64,000 nucleotides of DNA, taken from Ahaetulla prasina. Taxonomy: Eukaryota > Chordata > Lepidosauria > Squamata > Colubridae. Location: contig NC_080539.1 of the NCBI RefSeq assembly GCF_028640845.1, positions 160,595,236 through 160,659,235 of the forward strand, in the 5' to 3' direction. Below the pieces are notes generated by a model. The model was not told where the DNA came from and did no database searches. It was given only the letters and a program-made list of their open reading frames with translations. Within the stretch, counting starts at the first letter, position 1, and every line of letters starts with the position of its first letter. A program made the translations under genes and the position numbers. Shown here one piece after another: positions 31,560-41,654 of the stretch.

Positions 31560-32260
31560 AGCCATGTTTTCTAACTTCCCTCTGAACATGAACTGTGAGT
31601 CCAGAAAGACCGCTCAAATTGTGAACTTGCTCCTTCAGAGATAGTGCCTACCTCTCCAGAAACAACACTGGTGTTGATGGAGAACTCTCATGTACAAACA
31701 TCAATTCCATCTTTCTTGGGTTCAAGGTTAGGCTGTCTTCTCCCATTCAGATTCCTCCTCCAGGTTTCCGGATAGCACACTGATAACATCTCTCCTGCAG
31801 CCTGTGATGGTGATTTATAATTTTAATGATACCACTTCCCAAACTGTTGGCTGATCTCCCCCGGAGGTTTCATGTGGATGTTAAAAATTACAAGCCACTG
31901 AGTTAACCTCTCTTCTCCAACCGCAACAGATTGCAACCATCTGTTGAAGAAGGAGCAGAACCACAGTAAGACAAAGCTTCCTATTCCCAACTTTTTTTGT
32001 AGGCTATCCAGTAAAATACCATGATTGACGGTATCAAAATCTGCACTATTCCACTCAGGTCCCGTGAAAAGTCATTAAGCAAAATAACCAAAGCCACCTC
32101 AGCTCAGCCCCATGCTGAAGTCTGAATTCTGACTGAAAATTGCCCAGACTTGTTTCATTTAGGATGTTGTGCACTTGGCATGTCACCGCTGTCTTAAAAT
32201 TCTTTCTCCAGAAGGGAAAGTTGGATATTGTAGGATTCAATCAGTTTGTGGTGTCTTGAA
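31560..32260 (-). pseudogene. Ancient L2-like LINE reverse transcriptase fragment
   Basis: On the minus strand around 32045-31990 the frame reads DTVNHGILLDSL, equivalent to the DTIDHGILLRRL box of the younger L2 copies, then LWFCSFFNRWLQSV and, near 31880, IHMKPPGEI (cf. IYMKPLGEI). Upstream, 32150-32230 shows KCTTS and NFQSEFRL, equivalent to the DLFQSGFRP region. Stops and shifts are frequent and divergence from the other L2s is much larger, so this is an old copy. Confidence 0.7.
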
Positions 32261-32586
32261 AAGTTTCTTCAGAGCTACTGGCAACTCCTCCTCATGCAGG
32301 GACTTATCATGGATTGCTGGGCCTGTGAAGATGAGGTAGGCAAGGATGGGAAACAGGAGCAGCAAGAATTTTAAAAAGGCTAACATTATTTTAATGTAGG
32401 AAATGCCTGTATGGCTTTTGTCAATGCTTGTATCATATTGTTCCTCCTCACAGATGTCTCTAGAAGAAAAATGCATATTTTTCATAAAGGAGTTCCCAGA
32501 TTCATTGCCAGGCATCTCCACTTAAGAGAATCAGGTTGCAAGTAATAAGAAAACTTGCAGCCTTGATGCCTGGCTACTGGATTTAG

Positions 32587-32822
32587 AGAGCCAGGTTGGT
32601 CTACTGGATAAGGCACTAGGCTAGAAATGAGGAGACTGGGAGTTCTAGTCCTACCTTAAAAATGAAAACCAGCTGGGTGATCTTGGGCAAATCACTCTCT
32701 CTCAGCCTAACCCACCTCACAGCGTTGCTGTGGTGAAGAAAATAGGAGGAAGGAGCATTGGGTCATTCACCACTTTGAGTTATTTATAAAAATAATAAAA
32801 GTGGGATATAAAGAAAGGAACA
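32587..32822 (+). mobile_element. Sauria SINE
   Basis: The head has GAGCCAGGTTGGTCTACTGG, ATAAGGCACTAGGCTAGAAA and the B-box-like GGGAGTTCTAGTCCTACC. The middle has AGCTGGGTGATCTTGGGCAA and CTCTCTCTCAGCCTAACCCA. The tail is TTTGAGTTATTTATAAAAAT and AATAAAAGTGGGATATAAAG. This is the well-known layout of the squamate Sauria SINE, mobilised by a BovB/RTE-type LINE. It is among the strongest taxonomic clues in the window. Confidence 0.9.
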
Positions 32823-34080
32823 AAAAGTAGATCTAACCAGTATGGGTAGAATAAGAAGCTCTTTCCTTTACATATACAGAGAGAATAATGGTTAGGGACA
32901 AGTTTGGGGCTCTCTTGGCTTAAATCATGGCAACTGGACCAAAGTTTTTTTTAAACAAATGTTTAGTTACTCATCCAAGTAACTGCTTCAGTCAAAATGA
33001 AAATTTGTGTAGGCAGAGTCAGAGAGTTGTTGGAAGGAACCAACTCTTGCCATACAGACTGCTTTAGATTCAGAATAATTTAGATACTTTTGGCCTGGAT
33101 GACTGGATCTTCATTTACATGTCAACCTGCTGGCTTCTGGTTTTGCTTCTGTTTTCCAGAGCCCTTCCTTCATTTTTCTTTCCTGCTGAAAACCATCAGG
33201 TCAACTTTGATTGACACCAGATTTTAATGATGTAGTCTTGGGGATTTCCTGTAACTCTAAAATAAGACTTCCAGAGGCCCATGGAAAGGAGACCTATTTG
33301 ATGCAGAGGGCCCCACTGTTTTCATACATTCAGGGACAGCATAATTGTACCCTCTTCTGTAATTAAAAGTCTGCGTCGGTTTCTGTGCTCTGTTATTCTA
33401 TACTTTGTCACTATAGAAAAATGAAGATATGGTGGGGGGGAGGGGGGAGAGAGGGAGGGGGGAGAAAGAGATATTTCTGTCTTTTTTTAAAAAAAAAATC
33501 ACATCAAATAGACCTGTGACACTGTGATGTCTGTGTTGCTGGCAGCTTAGATGGTTCCAGAGTGTGAAGCAAGTTAGCAATTCAATAGCACTGAAACTAT
33601 GACTGACAGTTGATATTAACAGCCTGTCACTTGCCAGAAGCTCCTGTCCCCTGCCACAATAGAAACATGGCATGTAAATAGTTGTGCTTCAGGAAAAAAG
33701 TATCAAACAGATTGTTGACTCATTACCGAGTCTTTATGGATGATCCCACTGCGCTCCATTTCCCACTGATATATAGACCACTGCCCTCTTATGTTTTGCA
33801 CTAGAATTTCTTTGCTTTCTTCCTGGAATCTTTGCTTGATTTACAGCTGAAGTAAACAAAGCAACATAATCTTTCTTCATACTGATTTTTAAACTAAATG
33901 GTTTGCAAACAGAATACCATGGGTTTGCTAATACAGGCAAACTTTGTTTACCTCTGCAAGAATATGCATTCTTGCATGATGCATAACTTGATTCTTAGTG
34001 CATAACATTGCATGATACATAGCATGTATTCTTATATGACATCATAACATGATAGCAATCTTCCAATATTTGAGGGGCTG
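32823..34080. other. No recognisable gene; contains a G-rich tract
   Basis: Unique-looking DNA except for the G-run block at 33431-33466. Confidence 0.35.
33431..33466 (+). other. G-quadruplex-capable tract
   Basis: GGTGGGGGGGAGGGGGGAG followed by GGGAGGGGGG provides more than four G-runs within 36 bases. A quadruplex is possible on the plus strand; no promoter or gene lies next to it. Confidence 0.5.
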
Positions 34081-34260
34081 TCACAGAGACCAGTGGGGTC
34101 AACCTATTCTCCAAAGCACCTGAGGGCAGGACAAGGAGTAAAGATTGAAGCTTCTCAAGGAGTATTACAACCTACAATTAAATTTCCTATCAGTGACAAC
34201 AATTAACCAATGGAATGGCTTTCCTTCAGAAGTTGCAGGTGCTCCATCCCTGAAGGTTTT
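34081..34260 (+). mobile_element. Old CR1 LINE 3' fragment, left part (outermost element of a nest)
   Basis: CAACCTATTCTCCAAAGCAC and TGAGGGCAGGACAAGGAG match the CR1 ORF2 C-terminus at 35010-35040, followed by a TATCAGTGACAACAATTAAC stretch. The copy stops at CATCCCTGAAGGTTTT and resumes at 36155, where the same 16 bases recur. Confidence 0.75.
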
Positions 34261-34380
34261 TTTTAAAAATATTTTTATTAAACAGTTATTAAAAGTTTTT
34301 AACAATTTTCCTCTTTGCAACCTTTCCGAATCGGTATACATCTGCTATATATACATTTTTCCCTTTACATCTATTGTATC
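34261..34380 (-). mobile_element. L1 3' end, left part (second element of the nest)
   Basis: T-rich start with AAATATTTTTATTAAACAG, then a pyrimidine-rich stretch ending TTTACATCTATTGTATC. This is the reverse complement of an L1-like 3' UTR plus poly(A). It continues after 35890. The flanking 16-bp repeat CATCCCTGRAGGTTTT is the target duplication. Confidence 0.65.
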
Positions 34381-35268
34381 TAGGGGATAGATGGGGAATT
34401 CATCAAATTTGCTGATGACACCAAGCTGGCAGGAATAGCCAACTCTCCAAAAGATAGGCTCAAGATACAGAACGATCTTGACAGACTTGAACATTGGGCG
34501 CTATCTAACAAAATGAAATTCAACAGTGAAAAAACTAAAATTCTACATTTAGGCAAAACCCCCAAAATGCACAGGTACCATATACGTGGTACCTTGCTCA
34601 ATAGTAGTAACTGTGAGATGGATCTTGGAGTCCTAGCGGACAACCATTTAGATATGAGCCAGCAATGTGCAGCAGCTGCCAAAAAAGCCAACACAATTCT
34701 GGGCTGCATAAACAGAGGGATAGAATCAAGATCACGTGAAGTGTTAATACCACTTTATAATGCCTTGGTAAGGCCACACTTGGAATATTGCATTCAGTTT
34801 TGGTCACCACAATGTAAAAAAGATGTTGAGACTCTAGAAAAAGTGCAGAGAAGAGCAACAAAGATGATTAGAGGACTGGAGGCTAAAACATATGAAGAAC
34901 GGTTGCAGGAACTGGGTATGTCTAGTTTAATAAAAAGAAGGACTAGGGGAGACATGATAGCAGTGTTCCAATATCTCAGGGGTTGCCATAAAGAAGAGGG
35001 AGTCAAACTATTCTCCAAAGCACCTGAGGGTAGAACAAGAAGCAATGGGTGGAAACTAATCAAGGAGAGAAGCAAGTTAGAACTAAGGAGAAATTTCCTG
35101 ACAGTTAGAACAATTAATCAATGGAACAACTTGCCTGCAGAAGTTGTGAATGCTCCAACACTAGAAATTTTTAAGAAAATGTTGGATAACCATTTATCTG
35201 AAATGGTGTAGGGTTTCCTGCCTGGGCAGGGGGTTTGACTAGAAGACCTCCAAGGTCCCTTCCAACTC
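34381..35268 (+). mobile_element. CR1 LINE 3' end (third element of the nest)
   Basis: 5'-truncated CR1: starts just before the FADD catalytic box, runs through the ORF2 end at 35211 and a short 3' UTR (AGACCTCCAAGGTCCCTTCC), then passes into (GTT)n. It lies inside L1 3' UTR sequence. Confidence 0.9.
34513..35211 (+). pseudogene. CR1 LINE ORF2, C-terminal part of reverse transcriptase
   Basis: A 232-codon open frame encodes the thumb and C-terminus of a CR1 reverse transcriptase: KMKFNSEKTKILHLG, DLGVLADNHLDMSQQCAAAA, RSREVLIPLYNALVRPHLEY, VQRRATKMIRGL, FSKAPEGRTRSN and INQWNNLPAEVV. The catalytic GGFIKFADDTKL-like box lies just upstream (34395-34430) but one frame away, so the copy is broken there. 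The CR1 wording is unambiguous. It is a retroelement remnant with no host role implied. Confidence 0.9.
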
Positions 35269-35292
35269 TGTTGTTGTTGTTGTTGTTGTTAT
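35269..35292. repeat. (GTT)n tail of the CR1 copy
   Basis: Eight GTT units grading into ATTATT, next to the start of the minus-strand R4-like element. Confidence 0.85.
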
Positions 35293-35722
35293 TATTTTTA
35301 TTTTATTTACACAAAATAACAGTATACACAGCAAACGAGATAACTATGCTGGATTTCGTATCACAAATAACTAGTCAAACACTTCCCAAGTGTTTAGGAC
35401 TGCGTGATGTATCGGTGAATTATGTGAGCAGATCCCAGTAAGGTGGCCTTCTGCATCTGACCAATGGTGATCTTGTCAGCGCCAATTGCTTTTAAGTGTT
35501 TGCCTAGGTCTTTAGGCACAGCTCCCAGTGTGCCGAGTACCACTGGAACCACCTGCACTGATTTATGCCAGAGTCTCTGCAGTTCGATTCTCAAATCTTG
35601 ATATCTGGTGACATTTTCAAGTTGTTTCTCATCAATTCTGCTGTCACCAGGTATAGTAATGTCGACTATCCACACGTTTTTCTTTTCCACAGTTGTGATG
35701 TCCGGGGTATTGTGTTCCAAAA
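35293..35722 (-). mobile_element. R4-like LINE 3' end (restriction-type endonuclease), truncated
   Basis: The minus frame 35394-35720 encodes NTPDITTVEKKNVWIVDITI, PGDSRIDEKQLENVTRYQDL and RIELQRLWHKSVQVVP, then KITIGQMQKATLLGSAHII. The PD...VDI.IPGD pattern is the restriction-endonuclease-like domain found C-terminal in R2/R4/NeSL LINEs. It matches the plus copy at 38536-38787 closely. The element's 3' UTR (TTATTTACACAAAATAACAG in plus sense) adjoins the CR1 tail. Confidence 0.8.
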
Positions 35723-35824
35723 TTTAATCAGTCTGTAAAAGTTATAATTAAAATTATAATTAAATAAAATTAATTATTAAAATTAATTAAAATTAATGTA
35801 AAATTATAATTAAAAGTTGTTAAA

Positions 35825-35825
<1 letters not shown>

Positions 35826-35886
<61 letters not shown>
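35826..35886. repeat. (ATT)n microsatellite
   Basis: About 20 ATT units after an AT-rich stretch made of TTAAAATTA permutations (35740-35825). Confidence 0.95.
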
Positions 35887-35889
35887 CTA

Positions 35890-36153
35890 TACATGTGGTT
35901 CCATTGTCCTTTATACATACTAATATATTAATATACTGATTTATAAACCTACATTTTATGTCATATATATTTATACAGATTTATTACTATTTTCTAACTC
36001 CTAAATCTTCTTTATTTGATATTTTCTTAACTTTTACTGTAAACATTCATACCACTTATCCCATACCAAATAGTACTTGGTTTCTCCTTTGTCTTCTATT
36101 TCTTTTGTCAGTCTATCCATCTCCAGCACTTTTCTTATCACACTTTCCCCTGA
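35890..36153 (-). mobile_element. L1 3' UTR, right part (second element of the nest)
   Basis: ATCTATACATGTGGTTCCAT...CACTTTCCCCTGATC: T/C-rich sequence like L1 3' UTRs elsewhere in the window. It ends at the right-hand copy of the target duplication (36155-36170). Confidence 0.55.
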
Positions 36154-36154
36154 T

Positions 36155-36285
36155 CATCCCTGGAGGTTTTAAAGAAGAGATTGGACAACCATTGGTCCAG
36201 AATGGTGCAGGGTCTTCTGCTCAAGCAAAGAATTGGACTAGAAGATGTCCATGGCCTCTTCCAGTTCTGTTATTCTGTAAGTTTC
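36155..36285 (+). mobile_element. Old CR1 LINE 3' end, right part (outermost element of the nest)
   Basis: CATCCCTGGAGGTTTTAAAG, then AGATTGGACAACCATTGGTC, GGACTAGAAGATGTCCATGG and TTCTGTTATTCTG form the normal CR1 3' end. They complete the copy started at 34081. Confidence 0.8.
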
Positions 36286-36538
36286 TTTTTGTTTCCAACT
36301 ATACTTATTAAAAATCATTGATTACATTATCTATTTTCTTGTTGCTATATTTTGCCTGAACTAATGTGATTGTCTGCTGTTTATTTTTCTTCTTTCCCTT
36401 CTGATGTCTTGTCTTGTAAGAAAAAAATGTGAATCTTTGTGTTGACATGAAAAATGTAAACGTCCAGGCTTATTCCTTTCTCCAATACATTCCCATCACC
36501 ATCTTTGGACAGTATGTGAAATCTAGCTTCTTCTAGTG

Positions 36539-37012
36539 CAGTGGTTCTCAACCTTTATAGTGCTGCGACCCCTTTAATACAATTCCCCATGATGTGGCAA
36601 CCCCAACCATAAAATTATTTTCATTTTGAATTTATCGTGCCTGAAGCTGTATTGGCTAGCGATCTGAACTGCTTGCGATTGCCTTGAGCACGGAGGCATT
36701 AAAGCGGAGACTCCTCCCCTATTAAATTTATCACGCCTGAAGCCAGATTAGGCTAGCGATTGGGAGTGATTGCAGCTGGCTTGAGAGGGAGACATTAGAG
36801 CAAAGATTTCTCTCTTTTTTAATTCATCGCACCTGAAGCCGAATTTGGCTAGCGATTTGAAGAGCCTGCAGCTGGCTTGTGGAGTCAACCATTGGAGCGC
36901 GATTCTTCGACTCGCAAATATATTTCCCATATTTCCGATGGTCTTAGGCGACCCCTGGCAAATTGTCATTTGACCCCCAACGGGGTCGCAACCCACAGGT
37001 TGAGAACCACTG
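36539..37012. mobile_element. hAT nonautonomous element with internal tandem repeat and 8-bp TSD
   Basis: Termini CAGTGGTTCTCAACC and GGTTGAGAACCACTG are perfect inverted repeats; TTCTAGTG flanks both sides (36531-36538, 37013-37020). Inside, a unit of about 92-95 bp starting AATTTATCGTGCCTGAAGC occurs three times (about 36632, 36724, 36819), each with TGGCTAGCGAT. GCGACCCC is found near both ends. Confidence 0.9.
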
Positions 37013-37020
37013 TTCTAGTG

Positions 37021-38027
37021 AATGGCATTCCTGATCTATGGCCATAACATAAAAATTAGCAGGGATGTCTGACTCACAGACTTAAAATAAAAACCTATTT
37101 AAACATTGGGAGGAAAAAACTGCCCTGAAGGTCTTTCTACAAAGACTAAACAAGGACCAACATTTCAAGAAGAATCTATGCTTGTTCAGCTTTTGCAGAG
37201 AAATGCCATCAGAAACTTTGTCAAAAAAAAGCAACGATATACCTACCATACACCCGTACATTGATCTAAAAGTGCATATGCCATAGATTTGGTTAATTTT
37301 TAGTTTCATGGCACAGTAAAAGAATATTGTTTTCTCTGCTTGCTCTGAACAGTGAGCGTAGAACGTATTTTAAGAAATGCATATTTTGCAAACAGTACTG
37401 TTTCAATCCCTAATGGTGCATAAATTATAAATTATAATAAATTATAAATTATTATTTGTAGGATGATCTGAACTGAAATATGATCTGTGCCTGAACTCAG
37501 AGCTTGGTGACACCTTGATCCAACCTCTGGGACTCTTTTTAAATCTCTGGGTGGGATAGCAGCTGCAAGGATGACTAAGGTACACCAGTGGTTATAACTC
37601 TAGGGAAAAAATAGTGATTGTATTCAGAACTTCAGGAGTTCTGTTGAAAGAAATTCCAATAAACCCCAAATGGATCTATATATAGAATGTGGTGATTTTG
37701 AATGTGATCGGATTCCTTTTCTAACAAAATCACAGCCAATCCAATCTTCCTCATCATTTGTTTTTCAAGATGCAGTAAAGTTAACACTTTATTTTTTACT
37801 TTTGGGTAAAGAAAATGGATTTAGAATCACAAGACTTTCTGTTCAGCACCAGAAAGGCAAATATATGACTGCAAAAAGTTGATTACTATAGGTCAGCTGT
37901 GGATGTCTGCAGTGAACTATGGCATCAATTTACTGTCTGTAAATATACATTTTGTATGTTTCTTCTCTTTTAATTTTTTAAAATTTTAAAATTTTGTATA
38001 TTTTTATTTGTTTTTTGCATTCAGATT
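37021..38027. other. No recognisable gene
   Basis: Unique-looking AT-rich DNA. The frame at 37670-37882 has no motif. Confidence 0.35.
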
Positions 38028-38905
38028 ATCATCATCATCATCATCCCAGCAAACCAAATACCAATATAGGAAAACAGTGATGCAAGCTCGAGCTGACAGC
38101 TGGTGTAACAAAGCACTGCATGGACAGTTCCTTGAAAAGATCCAAGGAAAAGTAGATAATGAAAAGACCTGGTTATGGCTGACCAACGGAACACTGAAGA
38201 AAGAAACAGAGGGCCTGATTCTTGCAGCCCAAGAACAAGCCATTAGAACAAATGTAATCAAAGCCAGAATAGAAAAATCTGATGATGATCCCAAATGCAG
38301 ACTCTGCAAAGAAACGGATGAAACCATTGATCACATACTGAGTTGTTGTAAGACAATAGCTCAGACTGACTACAAACAACGTCACAACATAGTCGCTCAG
38401 ATGGTCCACTGGAACTTGTGTCAAAACTACCATCTGCCTGTAGCAAAGAACTGATGGGATCATAAGCCTGAAAAAGTGATTGAAAATGAGCATGCAAAAC
38501 TACTGTGGGATTTCTGAATACAGACTGACAAAGTTTTGGAACACAATACCCCAGATATCATGATTGTGGAGAAGAAAAAAGTGTGGATAGTCGACATTGC
38601 CATACCTGGTGACAGCAGAATCGACGAGAAACAACTTCAAAAAGTCACCAGGTATCAAGATTTGAGAATCGAACTGAAGAGACTCTGGCATAAACCAGTG
38701 CAGGTGGTTCCAGTGGTACTCGGTGCACTGAAAAGATTACCATTGGTCAGCTGCAGAAGGCCACCTTACTGGGATCTGCTCGCATAATTCGCTGATACAT
38801 TACACAGTCCTAAATGCTTGGGAAGTGTTTGACTAGTGATCTGTGATACAAAATCCAGCATAGTTATCTCATTTGCTGTGTATACTGTCCTTTTGTGTAA
38901 ATCAT
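38028..38905 (+). mobile_element. R4-like LINE 3' part, copy A, flanked by (ATC)n
   Basis: Frame 38047-38454 encodes a region ending in a zinc-binding CRLCKETDETIDHILSC motif (C-x2-C...H...C) and IAQTDYKQRHN. After a stop near 38454, and another near 38517, 38536-38787 encodes NTPDIMIVEKKKVWIVDIAI and PGDSRIDEKQL, the restriction-like endonuclease. A deletion of about 43 nt near 38728 removes residues present in the copy at 35394. Zinc motif then PD-D endonuclease is the R2/R4 C-terminal order. (ATC)n lies at both ends, pointing to insertion into a microsatellite. Confidence 0.85.
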
Positions 38906-38929
38906 AATCATCATCATCATCATCATTGG
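38906..38929. repeat. (ATC)n microsatellite between two R4-like copies
   Basis: ATAATCATC repeats, about seven ATC units. A matching run (38029-38046) precedes copy A. Confidence 0.9.
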
Positions 38930-40095
38930 CTAAACTAGAAAATTTGGACCGGAAAACGTGCAAACTTTTGAATATGTACCACACTTTACATCCACAAAGT
39001 GACATCGACAGGTTGTACTTGCCAAGAAAAATAGGGGGCAGAGGACTATTGCAAATCCATCAAACTGTGGAAGAAAAAAAACGAAGTTTGAATGATTATG
39101 TGAACCAAAATACAGAAAAATTGCTGCAGGCTGTAAAAACAGAGATCATTATAAAAACAACCGAAAGAAAGGCAGACTATAAGGAAAAACAGCTGGATGA
39201 CAGATTAAATAGATGGAAAACCAAAGCTTTGCATGAACAGCACTTGAAAAACATTGAAGGAAAATGTGATGACAACTTGACATGGGCATGGCTTAAGATG
39301 GGAACCATCAAGAAAGAAACGGAAGGTTTATTACTCACTGCCCAAGAACAAGCACTACAAACTAATGCCAGGAAAGCAAAGATACAAAAATCCACCGACA
39401 ATCCAAACTGCCGACTTTGCAACAACAAAGTCGAAACTGTTTCACATTTAATATGTGAATGCAGCAAAATTGCACAAACTGATTACAAAGGTAGACATGA
39501 CCGAGTTGCTAAATTAATCCACTGATCATTATGTAAAAAATACAACTAGCCTGTATCCAAAAAGTCATGGGAACATAAAGTGGAAAAAGTTATAGAAAAT
39601 GAGAAGGTGAAGATCATGTGGGACTTTCAAATACAGACGGATCGTCACTTGGAACACAACACAACAGATATCACAGATGTCGAAAACCGAAACATACAAT
39701 TTATTGACAACGTGGTACCAGGAGATGCCAGAGTTGAAGAAAAAGAACTGGAAAAAATCATGAAATATCGTCACCTGGCCATCGAAACTACATGGCTATA
39801 GATGAAACATGTAACAGTGATACCCATTGTCATCTGGGCACTTGGTACCATGTCCAAGAATTTTATAAGGTACATCAACAAAATGCAGCTTCCTGCAATA
39901 ACACCAGCAGCACTGCAAAAAACTGTGCTACTTGGAACATTGTACATTTTAAGAAGGTACTTGGTTGATACCTAGGACGCTGGCAGCAACCCATATCAAC
40001 TATCAGCACCAGTCAATGGTATTTGTAATGCCTTTTTGAATGTTCAGTTGACTGAGTTTCATGTGTAATGAATAAAGATAAATAATAATAATAAT
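38930..40095 (+). mobile_element. R4-like LINE 3' part, copy B (divergent)
   Basis: Frame 38926-39525 is open for 199 codons: DRLYLPRKIGGRGLLQIH (the conserved LP...GGxGL box before the zinc region), TWAWLKMGTIKKETEGLLLT, and CRLCNNKVETVSHLICECSK. A stop follows; 39580-39801 continues with HNTTDIT..., NRNIQFIDNVVPGDARVEEK, the endonuclease region. Relative to copy A it is clearly diverged yet collinear, so it is another subfamily in the same orientation. The 3' end has AATAAAGATAAATAATAATA, again microsatellite-like. Confidence 0.85.
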
Positions 40096-40099
40096 TTTC

Positions 40100-41207
40100 C
40101 TTCCCCCCCCATTCCTGATTCTGCCACACAACAGGCAGGGAGGCCGTTATCCCCCCCTCCCCCATTACTGATTCTGCCACCCAACAGGCAGTTAGGACAT
40201 TTTCTCTCCCCAATTCCTGATTCTGCCACACAACAGGCAGGGAGGCCATTTGGTTCCTCCCCTCCCCATTCCTGATTCTGCCACACAACAGGCAGGAGGC
40301 CATTTTCTCCCCGCATTCCTGATTCTGCCACACAACAGGCAGGGAGGCCGTTATCCTCCCCCAATTCCTGATTCTGCCACACAACAGGCAGTTAGGCCAT
40401 TTGGTTCCCCCCTCCCCCATTCCTGATTCTGCCACACAACAGGCAGGGAGGCCGTTATCCTCTCCCAATTCCTGATTCTGCCACACAACAGGCAGGGAGG
40501 CCGTTATCCTCTCCCAATTCCTGATTCTGCCACACAACAGGCAGTTAGGCCATTTGGTTCCCCCCTCCCCCATTCCTGATTCTGCCACACAACAGGCAGG
40601 AGACCATTTTCTCTCCCCACATTCCTGATTCTGCCACACAACAGGCAGGGAGGCCATTTGGTTCCCCTCCCCAATTCCTGATTCTGCCACACAACAGGCA
40701 GTTAGGCCATTTGGTTCCCCCCCCCAATTCCTGATTCTGCCACACAACAGGCAGTTAGGCCATTTGGTTCCCCCCCTCCCCCAATTCCTGATTCTGCCAC
40801 ACAACAGGCAGTTAGGCCATTTGGTTCCCCCCTCCCCCATTCCTGATTCTGCCACACAACAGGCAGTTAGGCCATTTGGTTCCCCTCCCCATTCCTGATT
40901 CTGCCACACAACAGGCAGGAAGCCACTTTCTCCCCGCATTCCTGATTCTGCCACACAACAGGCAGTTAGGCCATTTGGTTCCACCCTCCCCATTCCTGAT
41001 TCTGCCACACAACAGGCAGTTAGGCCATTTGGTTCCCCTCCCCATTCCTGATTCTGCCACACAACAGGCAGTTAGGCCATTTGGTTCCCCTCCCAATTCC
41101 TGATTCTGCCACACAACAGGCAGTTAGGCCATTTGGTTCCCCCCTCCCCCATTCCTGATTCTGCCACACAACAGGCAGGGAGGCCATTTGGTTCCCTCCC
41201 CCCATTT
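40100..41207. repeat. Minisatellite, about 21 units of 47-57 bp
   Basis: Every unit contains CTGATTCTGCCACACAACAG followed by GCAG and one of three variable segments: TTAGGCCATTTGGTTCCCC (longest), GGAGGCCGTTATCC, or GGAGGCCATTTTCTCC, then a C-rich run and ATT. Unit types are interspersed. The minus strand is open for 349 codons (40013-41062) and partly open in other frames, an effect of the repeat lacking stops rather than a gene. Confidence 0.95.
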
Positions 41208-41210
41208 TCC

Positions 41211-41533
41211 TTTCTAAATTGTGCATATTTCTCCAGAGATCTCCTTGCTTTCTTCAGTGGCACTAATTTTTCAATTGTATTTTTCTTGTTGGCTAATCCT
41301 CTGATTCCACCAAACACATCAACAGGCTTTTGTACTGACATTTTTACCAATATGAAAAATACTGAAATATTGGAAAACAAATAAAACTCTGAGTAGCCTT
41401 CATTCAGCCCATCAGTTTGCTTTGCTTTTCCTTTGTGAGGTGATGCTTCATAATAGTGCTGGGAGGTAGATGAGCTCACAAAGGAGAAGTAAATAAAAAC
41501 TGGGTGGGCTGAATGAAAGTTACTCACTGACAA
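41211..41533 (-). other. Minus-strand open frame abutting the minisatellite, unidentified
   Basis: The frame 41072-41533 begins outside the minisatellite and runs into it. An internal Met with good context (around 41340) starts MSVQKPVDVFGGIRGLANKK, followed by a basic KKARRSLEKYAQFRK stretch. A TTTTCCAATATTTCAG acceptor-like site lies just 5' of that Met on the minus strand. I do not recognise the peptide and no donor is evident, so it may be chance or a captured exon. Confidence 0.2.
41391..41525. repeat. Imperfect hairpin, about 50-bp arms
   Basis: GAGTAGCCTTCATTCAGCCC...CTTTTCCTTTGTGAG pairs with CTCACAAAGGAGAAG...GGGCTGAATGAAAGTTACTC across a loop of about 35 bp. Edge and arm structure resemble a MITE. 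Confidence 0.75.
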
Positions 41534-41654
41534 GTTTTACTCGGTGTGCGTGTTGACTAGTGGTAGCTTGGATCAGATTTTGGCTTTCTTTAACTTTTCA
41601 GTTTTTATTTGCTTATTTGCTTATCATATTTAATATACTAAGATTACTTTACAC

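Noticed and set aside
32237..32521. 94-codon minus frame with a hydrophobic segment (FLKFLLLLFPILAYLIF)
   Set aside because: It could suggest a membrane peptide, but it overlaps the 5' edge of an old L2-like fragment, has no partner exon, and the hydrophobic run comes from a T-rich codon stretch. Left unassigned.
40013..41062. 349-codon minus-strand open frame with repeated CCVAESGMG / CGRIRN-like peptides
   Set aside because: It is the translation of the minisatellite. The same words appear in other frames of the same strand, and unit lengths are not all multiples of three.
40100..41207. Regular repeats that might be a CRISPR array
   Set aside because: Spacer segments are themselves repeated in three types and unit length varies; the sequence is vertebrate, so this is a minisatellite.
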